From NCBI RefSeq assembly GCF_032854445.1, contig NC_088304.1, positions 7,081,704 through 7,145,703 of the forward strand: DNA of 64,000 nt, in the 5' to 3' direction. The position numbers were made by a program, and so were the translations under genes. The notes beneath the pieces were generated by a model. It had not been told where the DNA came from. It did no database searches and saw nothing but the letters and a program-made list of their open reading frames with translations. Source of the DNA: Liolophura sinensis. Lineage: Eukaryota; Mollusca; Polyplacophora; Chitonida; Chitonidae. Below are positions 52,763-63,180 of the stretch, one piece after another (within the stretch, counting starts at the first letter, position 1; each line of letters opens with the position of its first letter).

Positions 52763-53661
52763 AGATCTGAAAACTATCGCCGGGCCATGCAGGCTGTGAG
52801 TGGCTGATATGTTTTTTTTACAGAGCAGTAAAGTGAAGTCACAGATTTTAACCATGTTGTTCCTCGATCCGTACAAAATGTGTGAGAGAATTTAGTATAA
52901 TTGATTTAATCAACAGATTTAGTGAGAAAGGCCAAACTCATTATGTTTCCACCTACACGAAAGAGGTTAAAGTTACAGGTATAAGAATCTACAGCCCTTC
53001 ACCTGGCACTTCTGAAACCTCCTAACTTAAAGTCACAGCCAAATTTAAGTTAGAGTGAGAGTTGGATTCGAGTCAACAAACTTACTGGGGACTATCAGCT
53101 GTGGTGAGAGAAGCCCTGGTTCATCTTGGCTCATATGTGGAAACTTTTGTACACATTTGGAAATCTTTTCTTGATCGACATACATGTATGTAGATAAGTA
53201 CAAGTCTTTGCACATATGTGGTTAGTAAATACCAAGACGGTGTAGCCGTCCAGGACGGAGATGACCAGCGCGTTGTTGTTTCCTTAATATGCAGAGTGCA
53301 CGGTCAGATAAGTAAGAAAACTGTCTGCGTGAGTGGGATTATTGTATGTGCTCCAACTGACTGGCCATGTTTCCTGATCTTAATGTGAAAATCTAAAGTA
53401 ACGGAACTGCTATCGGTTAATGATCGAGTACGTGTTATATGTTGATACTAATGTTGATGAGAGAATAGCTTACTTTAAATGGCCATCACCACAACATTGT
53501 CTTCTATACTGACAAACTTACACAGAAATAGAAAATAAAACCATACAGTGACATTTATTAATATTTTACACAGCCCCAAAATTCTATCGTCTACAAACCT
53601 TATCACCGTTGTTTCCACTTATAACGCGAGATAACAAAAGCAGAAAAGCGCTTTCAGAGGA
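52763..53661 (+). repeat. Monomer Eb, unit 5
   Basis: 899 bp. Remnant at 53060-53109, CCGTCC-A-GGACGG at 53246-53258. Its 3' end carries the accgttgtttccact string, close to Eb2 and unlike Eb1, Eb3 and Eb4. Confidence 0.8.
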
Positions 53662-55551
53662 GCGTCTGGTAAATCTCGGAACCGGGTAACTCGGTTAATC
53701 CCACTCTCAGATCAACCTGTTTGACCTCTCTGGAGATATGGGGGAACTGGTACCCAGCAGGGCCATCAAATTATGAACAAGCCGCCCAGATCATCATGAG
53801 GCTTATGTCTGTAGGAGATAGTAATTATTGAAGGGCATGGAAGGGTTCTAAGCGAGAGGACAGATTGTCATTAAAGATGTGTAGAATACAGCGCTCTAGA
53901 CATTTATATCAGACCATGACGGCAAAAAGGGGAATAATTAATTAAAATGTGCAGTTCATTTTAAAAGACGCGAAGATATTAAAGAAGTGAGATTCTCACG
54001 TGAATTCTTCTGAGATAAAGGCTGATTGTACATTTCCTCTTAGAGGATGTGAATTATCCGTCAATGCCAGGTGTATTAACGTAGAGAAGTTGGTGAGGAC
54101 AAAAAGGTGTGTTTACATAACAATGTGACATTTCGGATCACAAGTGATGTTGTAGTTCGTGGCTCCAAACATACAATGGTCTTGCATTTTTTCGCAGACG
54201 AAAGACATGCAGGCAATCACGTTGTATTTGTTCTGTACTAACTATTTTTTACCATGATTACGTTTTCTACGCATAAGCAACTTCCAAATCTTTTTTGAAA
54301 ATGTTGACTTGTGTCAGAATAAATTTTAGCATTTGGACACTGCGATATGTCACCCTCTCTTTAAAAGACCAAAACATTTTTCCATTGATGAAAATAAGGT
54401 TTTAGGATTCCATAAACCGACCCCAGAGATAGAACTGAGACAGAACGGAGAACTTAAAATATGGAGTCAATACTGTACATCCAAAATCCCACCGGTGAAT
54501 GCCATTAGTGGCCATGATATATATTCCAAATACCATCATTACTATCAATACGACTGGAATCTCGTTATCTGTAACATCACTGTCAGCAAGCTAAAGAAAC
54601 AATCCCAAAAAGTCTGATTTCTTCGGCTGAAAGGTCAAAGTGTAAGTGAAAACAGTCGCTAAGCCATGCAGGAAGTAGGTGGTTGGGCGGCAGCTTTTTT
54701 TCAATACAAAATTGATATCATTAATTGATTTAGTGATTATGGCCGTACCCATTAATTTTCTATGTACATGATACCCGCTATGATGATGGTGTATAGAACT
54801 GTAGTTCCGAAGAAAACTCCAGACTTTCACCTTTCACTTCTTAAAACTTCTAACATTAAACGACAACGGAAGCAAGAGCTGGATTCGAGCTTGCTACCTC
54901 ACTGACAAGGGTATTATCAGCTTTGGTTAGACCAGCCTTGGCTCATGCTGACTCGTGTCGAAAACATTTGTACACATTTGGAAACATTTTCTAACCCAAT
55001 ATATGTAAAATAAAACCAGTTTTTTGCACATATACATATGTACAATGGAGAATAATCATCAAAACCGCTCTTCCCAACATTCATCAACACGGAGTCACTC
55101 CACGCTTCCAGTCTTCCATTTATTATGTCGTGCCAAGTCAGGTGAGAACCAAGATTGTTTTAGATACGAACCCAATTGGGCTTCAGCTTGAACCTACATT
55201 TATTTGTACTCAGAATGATTTATTGTTTATTTGCGTGAGTGGGAGTACTTTATGTGTAGTGACTGATTAATGGTGCTACGTAATGTTAATGTGTGAATCG
55301 AAACTAATAGCTCAGCTAGCGATTACTGTTCGGACATGTGTTATACAGGCAGTCATCTCTGTTAACGACAACAGACCAGTATAAATAGAAGCATGAATTT
55401 TTACAAATTAGACGACCATAACATTGAAATTGTTTTCTAGACAGATCATATTCCACAGAAACAGGATCATAAAAGACAAACACCATTACATCAAGTGGCT
55501 TTTTCTAGTAATTTACTAATATATTACACAGCCCGAAAGTCTCGGAATCTC
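53662..55551 (+). repeat. Monomer F, unit 5
   Basis: One copy of the 151-bp repeat (from about 54080). It keeps about 110 bp (54365-54480, ccattgatg through gacagaacggagaac) that F1-F4 lack but C and A have, so in this part F5 is closest to the ancestor. At about 54638 it jumps to tgtaagtgaaaac, losing about 0.66 kb. tRNA-like remnant at 54875-54930. Confidence 0.85.
54080..54230 (+). repeat. 151-bp F repeat, 1 diverged copy (unit 5)
   Basis: Starts gtagagaagttggtgagg. More diverged than the others (gacatttcggatcacaag in place of gatgccttggataacaag). Confidence 0.65.
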
Positions 55552-55566
55552 GGTCTCAATCTCGGA
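55541..55566 (+). other. Deletion join between units 5 and 6
   Basis: All other F/A boundaries have about 80 bp between gcccgaaagtcttg and caatctcgg (with the ccacgtgacgttttccgtta block). Here ctcggaatctcggtctcaat replaces it. Repeated tctcgg strings at the break suggest end joining or slippage at short homology. Confidence 0.75.
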
Positions 55567-57413
55567 ACCGGGTAACTCGATTGATCCCACTCTCAGATCA
55601 ACCTTTTTCACCTCTTTGGAGATATGGGGGAATTGGTATCCAGCAGGGCTGTCAAAATATGAACAAGCCGTGCAGATCATCATTAGGCTGATGTCTGTAG
55701 GAGATAGTAATTACTGATGGGCATTGATGTGTTCTGAGCCAGGTCACCGATTGTCATTAACCGTGGTCTCAGACATTTATATTAGACACTGATGGTAAGA
55801 GAAAAGGAATAGTTAATAAAAATGTACAGTTTTTTTAAAACTTCGCAAAGATTTCAATGAAGTGAGATTCTGATTAAATACTATTGAGAGAAATATTGTT
55901 TGTAGCGTGTGCCCTATAGGCCTATACGTCAATGCCATGAACACTGAGACTTTGAAGTATCGCTGAAGGGGCATGCACGACAGGTACGAGTGTAGATCAT
56001 GCTGAGAAATCGCGAATCACAGTTTCTGCTGTCGTCTGTGGCTTAAAGCTTACATGTGCAGTACATGAACGCCTTTCTCTTGGGTGTAGGAAGTCGGGTT
56101 CAGGGCAGTTTTCAGCATTTTCACATTTTCAGACTATTCCCAACAATATTCTTTATTAAAGATATCTGGTACTTAAATAATATTATAAATAGTAAAATTT
56201 AAAGGCGTTCGAAAATTCCTGTGTGTCACAACAAAGTACATGGTTTGGCAAATGTACGCTTTGCAATTTATCACCCTCTCGTATAAATGAAAATATTTTC
56301 GGGGGGGGGGGGGGTAAGGCTTTGAAATTTCCTGAATGAAAACCAAAAAGAGTCTTGCGTCCTTAAAGCGGTAACAGATAAAATGCAGTCTACTTCATAT
56401 CCGATCGCCATCCGGTAGGCATGTATGCAAACTGGGGCCGTCATCTTCATTACAGTTACCTATTACCATTGTTGATATAAATACGAATGCAGCCATGTTG
56501 TTTTGTGACATCACTTTTTTTTATCTCCTCAATCAATCTTGTCTCCTTCTATAGTTTTTCTTTAGTGCACGAACAGAGCTCCTTTAATGCAAGAATATAT
56601 TCTTGATTATACCACATTATTATTTTCTCCGCCTACAGTGAGAGGTTAGAAGGCATGTTAAGGTGATATAAAAGTGTAGCATTTCACAGCAGATCTGTCT
56701 GAAGTTAGCAGGCAATGCTCTGTAATATCCACGATGCAGTTACATCTGGACAGCACAACCCTTCTCAAGTGTTCCTCAGCAGACAAAAAAGACATATTTG
56801 TTAGGGTCTCGTGTCGCGGAAATCTGCTCAGATGTAAATTGATTTTTGAAAACCATCGGTAGATCTTAAGCCGGCAATACAGAACAACCCGACTTGTGGA
56901 TACACACGGCATTGTTCTGAGCCCCTAAAAGACTTCATTGAACCACCAGGGTTCATTTACTGGTCAAAGCCAAAGAACCTTTAGGACATTTTTCCGTCGC
57001 AGAAATATCAGTGAACCTTTTCCGTCAGTTCATCTCGATGAGATCGATTCCATATCTAGAAGAGCGAGACGTGTGGATCCTGATATAATGATATTTAATT
57101 TTCTGTGTGCATGATACCGGTCAAGCTAATAGTGTATAGAAAACTGTTGTTCTGGAAGTAAACTGCAACCCTTCTTCAGCCACTTTTAATACATACTAAA
57201 TTAAAAACAAATCCGGACGTTGCAGAAAGAGCCTGATTCGAGCTTGCGACCTCACTGGCGATGGGATTATCGGCTGTGGTGAAGGCAACCTTGACTCGTG
57301 CTGGCTCATGGCGATAACTTTTGGAATTATTTTGAATGTCTACATATGTAAAATAAACACAATTCTTTCGCACATATACATATATAAAATTGAGAATAAA
57401 TACAAACTAGCAG
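55552..57413 (+). repeat. Monomer A, unit 6
   Basis: A4-A6 subtype that still has the tgtgtcacaaca segment lost in A4. A run of 14 G lies at 56301-56314. tRNA-like remnant at 57230-57284. Confidence 0.85.
56301..56314 (+). repeat. Poly-G tract (14 G) in A6
   Basis: Fourteen G in a row where other A copies have one short G run followed by tacagata or taaagata, which is missing here. It is probably a length-unstable site and could equally be a sequencing or assembly error. Confidence 0.7.
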
Positions 57414-59329
57414 GTCTGTGCGGATCATCATTAGGCTCATGTCTGTAGGACATAGTAATTCCTGAAGGGCATTGATGTGTTCTGAGTCAGGACACCTATT
57501 GCCATTAGCCGTAACACTGCGCACAATACAGCGGTCCTTACATCAGACCATGGTGGCAAAATGGGGGATTAATTAACAAAACTTTTCCGTTATATTAACA
57601 AGTCGCGAAGATCTTAATGAAGCGAGATTCTGATGTGAATTATGTTGAGAGAAAGGTTGATTGTAGCGTGTGACGTATTAGTACATGTAAATTATTTGTT
57701 AGTGCCATGTGCACTGATGCAGAGATTGTAAATGATGTAAAATCTAAAATCGCAATTGCTGTTGCCGTCCGTGGATTCCAAGATACTATGGCATGGACTT
57801 TTTTCCTGAATAAACAACATTATCTATTCAGTGTATACGTAACTGAATGATATTACCTAATGGTAATATCAAAACATATGTCGTTTCCCAAGAGATCTGT
57901 CTGAAGTTAGCAGACAATGATCTGTAATATCCACGACTACATCTTCATCTAGACAGCTCAGTCCTTCTCTAGAGCTCCTCAGCAGACAAAAAAGACGTAT
58001 TTGTTTGGGTTGCGTGTTGCGGACCTCTGCTCAGATGAGAATTGAATGTTGGGCGACATCGGCAGATCTTCAGCCACTATTACTGAACAGCCCGTGTCGA
58101 TACAAACGGCATTGGTCTAAGCCCCTCAAAGACTTTATCAAACTACCCAAGTTCTTACACTGGCCAAGGCTAAAGAACCTGTGGGACATTTTTTCCGTCG
58201 CAGAAATATCAGTGAACCTTTTGCTTCAGTTTGGCTCGATGAGATCGATTCTAGACGTGTGGATCCTGAGGTCAAACAAGCAACTGTTTGACTTGGCACA
58301 ATTTTTATATTATTGTTGACGTAACGGAGCCAGTAATAGCGGAGAATCGAAACTGAAATTTATGCAGATGTCTTCATTACAAAATAGGAATTGATCAACA
58401 GACTGTACATGGAAATCGCCAAGCCATGCAGGGTGTGGTTGGTTTGGCCATGGCTTTTTTTAAAGTGAGAGCAGTAAAGTGAAAGCATAGACTTTTGTTG
58501 ATCATCGATCCGTACAAAATTGATATCATTAATAGACTTCATGATAATCGTCGTACTTGTTAATTTTCCACGTTTACGATAACCATCAGGCTAATAATGC
58601 GTAGAAAACTGTAGTTGTGGAAGAAAACTGCAGACTTTCACATGCCACTTTTTGAAGCGTCTAACTTAAAACGACAACCGAACTTTGCAGCAGCTGGTAT
58701 CGAGCTTGCAACCTCAGTGGCCAAGGAATTATCGGCTGTGGTGAGATCAACCTTGACTTGTGCTGACTCGTGTCGAAAACTTTCGTACACATTTGGGAAT
58801 ATTTTCTAGGTCTATATATGTAAAATGAATACAATTCTTTTACACATACACATATATAAATTGGAGAACAAATATCAGCACCGCTGCTCTTACCCATTCA
58901 CCAACAGAGTGCCCAGTCAAGTGAGGACCAAATCTGACACGAGCCGAATGGAGCTTCAACTTGAACCTGCCGTTGTGTTCAAATCGATTTATTTGTTTAT
59001 TTACGTCAATGGGAGTACCGTATGTCTCCTTACTTATTTGCGGTGCTACATAATATAGCGGATATATGTTATCTCTGTTAATGTTATTATACCGGTATAC
59101 TAGGAAGCATGAATTATTATAAATTAGATGACAATAATCATGAAACAGGTTCCTAGACTGATCAAATTACAAAGAAACACATCATAAAACCATTCAGGGA
59201 CAACAACATTTATTTGACATACAGTGGATTTTCAAGTAATTTATTAATATTTACAGCAGCTCGAGAATTTTGTAATTGTAAACCTTATTGAACATTGAAT
59301 AACGATGAAAGGGAAGGACTTTAACAGGA
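57414..59329 (+). repeat. Monomer B, unit 6
   Basis: Shares the 41-bp deletion and the ggtatcgagctt variant with B4. Hairpin at 57848-57871, tRNA-like remnant at 58690-58744. A 13-bp loss near 58253 (attctagacgtgtgg) and an added stop break the minus-strand frame open in B1-B4. Confidence 0.85.
57848..57871. other. B-specific hairpin, unit 6
   Basis: Ten-bp perfect stem, loop TAAT, unchanged. Confidence 0.7.
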
Positions 59330-60672
59330 GCGTCTGGTAAATTTTGGAGCCGGGTAACTCGATTAACCCCACTCTCAGATCAACCCTTTTCGACCTCTAC
59401 GGAGATATGGGGGAATTGGTATCCAGAAGGGCTATCAAAATATGAACGAACCGTGCAGATGATCATTACGGTAATGTCTATAGGAGATAGAAATTACCGA
59501 AGGGCATTGGGTTCTGAGCCAGGATTTTCATTAGCAGTGATGACAAAAACATGGAATTATTATTAAAAAGGCACAGTAAATTTAAAAAGTGGCAAACATT
59601 TTAATCAAATGATTTTCTATTTGATTTCTATGGAGAGAAAGAATAATTATGATGTGTGCTCTATAAGGAGATGTGAATTATCTGTCAATGCCATGTACAT
59701 TCATGTAGAGATTTCAGTTGGAAAATTTAAAAAACTTGTCCAGTTTGTATGTTCACTTGACCTTAACAACATTCAAGCTTTAGAGCATGTTGGCTTTTGT
59801 CATCATACATTACAGTATTCTGGACACTGCAGTATATGACCTTCTCTTTAACAGACCAAAATGTTTTTCCATTGGTGAGATTAAGACTTTGGGATCTCCT
59901 GAATCGACACCAGAGATACACTTGAGACAGAACGGAGAACTTGTAATATGGAGTCTATTTCATATCCAATATCCTACCGATAAATACAAACTGTTGTCGT
60001 ATTATCTATTATAGTATCATGTATCATCAATGCTATGAATACGATTAGGGAACCACGTTTATGTTTTGACATTACTGTCAGCATATTCCATAAAACAATC
60101 CATCAAAAATTTCATCTCATGCGGTATAAGGTCTGCCCTAAAATTTCGCCCTTTGAGTAATAGCTGCTTTGCGCAAGTACAGTGTGTAGTATTCTTCTCG
60201 ATTTCATCACCTGACTTCAGGACACGCAAGGCATATTGATATGATGTACAACATACAAAACATTGTACAATGTACGTGTAGAGTTATTGTTTATTTGCGT
60301 CAGTGGGAATACTGTATGTGTGCTTTCTGACTGGCCTGGCCTCCTATAAATGTTAATGTGTAAATCTAAAGTAACAGATGAACTAGCGAATAATGATCGG
60401 GTAAGTGTTATATATACTGATCTCTGTTGATGAGAGAATAGCTTACTCTAGATCGCCATAACCATACAATTGCCTTCTAAACTGACAAAATAACACAAAA
60501 ATAGATAGTAAAACCATACAGAGATAGACACCAATACACAAAGTGGAATTCCAAGACATTTAATAATATTTTACACAGCCCAAAAATTCTAGAGTATACA
60601 AACCTTATTGAATCACGTGATATTTCCGTTAACAGCGCGAGAAAACGATGACAAGGACGCATTATAAGAGAA
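59330..60672 (+). repeat. Monomer C, unit 6
   Basis: Full C type with the same 1343-bp length as C1 and very few differences from it. Confidence 0.85.
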
Positions 60673-62468
60673 GCGTCTGGTAAATCTCGAAACCGGGTAA
60701 CTTGGTTAATTCCACTCTCAAATCAACCTTTCCAACCACTACGAAAGTATCCAGCAGGGCTATCAAAATATGAACAAGTCGTGCGGATCATGGTTTGGCT
60801 GACGTCTGTAGGAGATAGCAATTAGCAAAAACGACACTAACAGGTTCTAAGCAAGGGCACTGACTGCCATCAGCCGTAACATTGGCCTTTAGTCGTAGAT
60901 ATTTGAATCAGGCCCTGACGGCAAAAAGAGGGAATAATTAATAAAAACGAACCGGTACAGTTAATTTAAAAAGTCGCGAAGACATTGATGCAGTCAGATT
61001 CTCAAGTGAACTCTGGTGAGAGAAAGGTTGATTGTAGCGTGTGAGCTATTAGGAGATGTAAATTATTTGTTAATGGCATGTGCATTGATGCAGAGACTGT
61101 AAATGATGTAAAATCTAAAATAGCATTTGCTGTTGCCCTCAGAGTACTCAGAGATGAACCCTTTTCCAGTATGAACAACATTCCCTCTTTTATATATACG
61201 TAATTGAATATGACGGCTTTCGTAAATTTTGGTCTGTGTCAGGACAAACAGAGAGAGGCTAGCAGGCATATCAGGTTGATATGAAAGTGTAGCATTTCCC
61301 AGCAGATCTGCCTGAAGTTAGCAGGCAACGCTCTGTAATATCCACGACGAAGTTACATCTGGACGGCTTAACCCTTCTCAAGTGTTCCACAGCAGACAAA
61401 AAAGACTTATTTGTTAGGGATTGATGTCGCTTAGATCTGCTCAGATGTAAATTAAATTTCGGACGACATCGCCAGATCTTAAGCCGGTATTACTGAACAG
61501 CCAGACGTGTCGATGAAAACGGCATTGCTCTAAGCCTCTGAAAGACTTCATCAAAGCACCGGGTTTTATTTACAGGTCCCCGGTAGAAAACCTTTAGGAC
61601 ATTTTTTCCGTCGCAGAAATATCAGTGAGCCCTTTGCGTTAATTCGACCACAGGAGATCGATTCTAGAGAGGAGAGCTAGACGTGTGGATTCTGAGGGTA
61701 AATAAGCAACTGTTTGGTTTGCCACAATTTTTATGCAAGAATCGGAAATTTTGTTGACCTAACAGGGGTGCCAAAGGAGGAGAATCGAAATTGAAATTTA
61801 TCCACATGTCTTGATTACAAAGTAAGAAATGAGCAAGAAAGTGCACATGAAAACAATCGCATGGCCATGCAAGGTGTGGGTGGTTTGGCCATCGCTTTTT
61901 ACAGAGCAATAAAGTGAAAACATAGACATTCCTGATGTCGTTGTTCAAGCCATACAAAACTGATATCATTAATTAATTTTGTGATAATCGTCGAACTCAT
62001 CAATTTTCTATGCACATGATACCGGTCAGGCCAATATTGTATAGAAAACTGTACTTTTGGAAAAAAACTGCAGCCCTTCACCAGCCACTTCTAAAACATT
62101 CTAACATATGAAGAAATCCGAACATTGCAGAAAAGGCTGGATTCGAGCTTGCGACCTCACTGTCCAGGGAATTATCGGCTGTGGTGAGGGAAACTATGAC
62201 TAAAGCTGGTTTTCTTGGTCTACATTATAAAATAAATCGATTCTTTCTCACATATAATTAGATAAAATGGAAAATGAATCGAAACTAGCAGCTAATGATT
62301 ATTCTTTGATTATGTGCTTTACAGATAAGGGATAAAAAAAAACGGTATACAGGTAAGCATGAATTATTATAAATTAGACGACAACAATCATGAAATAATT
62401 TTCTAGACTGATCAAGCTGCACAGAAACAGGTCATAAAACCAAAGAGAGATAAACAACGTTACATAAA
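60673..62468 (+). repeat. Monomer D, unit 6 (3' end lost)
   Basis: Keeps the ctacgaaagtatccagc segment. Minus-strand open frame at 61664-61969, tRNA-like remnant at 62134-62190 with one base of the T-arm-like stem changed (aggct). It breaks off at acgttacataaa and is joined to Ea at attgtcattagcc. Confidence 0.85.
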
Positions 62469-63180
62469 TTGTCACAATTGTCATTAGCCTTGAAACCGTG
62501 TAGAATACAGTGGTTCTATACATTTATATCATACACTGATGGCAAAAAGCGGGCGGGGGATAATTAATACAGTTGATTTAAAAAGTCCCGAAGATTTCAA
62601 TGAAATGAGATTCTCATGTGAATTCTTGAGAGATTGGATGTAGTGAGCGACATATTAGGAAATGTAAATTATTTGTTGGGGCCATGTACATTGACGCAGA
62701 GATTGTAAATGATGTGGAATCTAAACTCGCAGTTGGTGTTGCCGTCAGTGGATTCGAAGATACAAGATTATTACTGAACAGCCTGACGTGTCAATGCAAC
62801 CCGCATCGCCCTGAGTCTCAATCCACCAGGGTTTAATTACAGTCCACCGATAAAGAGCCTCACTCGCGCTGTAAAATAAATACAGTTTTTTTGCAAATAT
62901 TCCGATATAACATGGAGAATAAATATCAAAACAGTTGTTCCTACCCATTTACCAAGACGTAACCAATCAACGCGTACAGCCTTCCCCTTATTATTCAGCG
63001 TCAAGTCAGGTAAGACTCAAACTTGTGTTAAGTACGAGCCGAATGGTGCTTCAGCTTGGACCTGCATTTGTACTCATAATGATTTATTCTTTATTTGCGT
63101 GAATGGGAGTACTGTAAGTACTGATTAATGTTGCTACCTGATGTTCATTTGTAAATGGAAACTAGCAGCTCTGCTGGCGG
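62469..63180 (+). repeat. Monomer Ea, unit 6 (deleted at 5' end and middle)
   Basis: It has lost its first 180 bp or so, and at 62860 the ccgataaagagcct block meets cactcgcgctg, a loss of about 430 bp that includes the tRNA-like remnant. Its 3' end keeps about 12 bp (ctctgctggcgg) between actagcag and agatctg that all other E copies lack. Confidence 0.85.

Larger units (their letters stand above)
45839..55551 (+). repeat. Higher-order repeat unit 5 (shortest)
   Basis: 9713 bp, about 1.9 kb shorter than its neighbours. The causes are a loss of about 1.07 kb in B5, the shortened C5, a loss of about 0.66 kb in F5 and a small deletion at the join to unit 6. C5 and the F5 start are of the unit 2 type. 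Confidence 0.95.
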
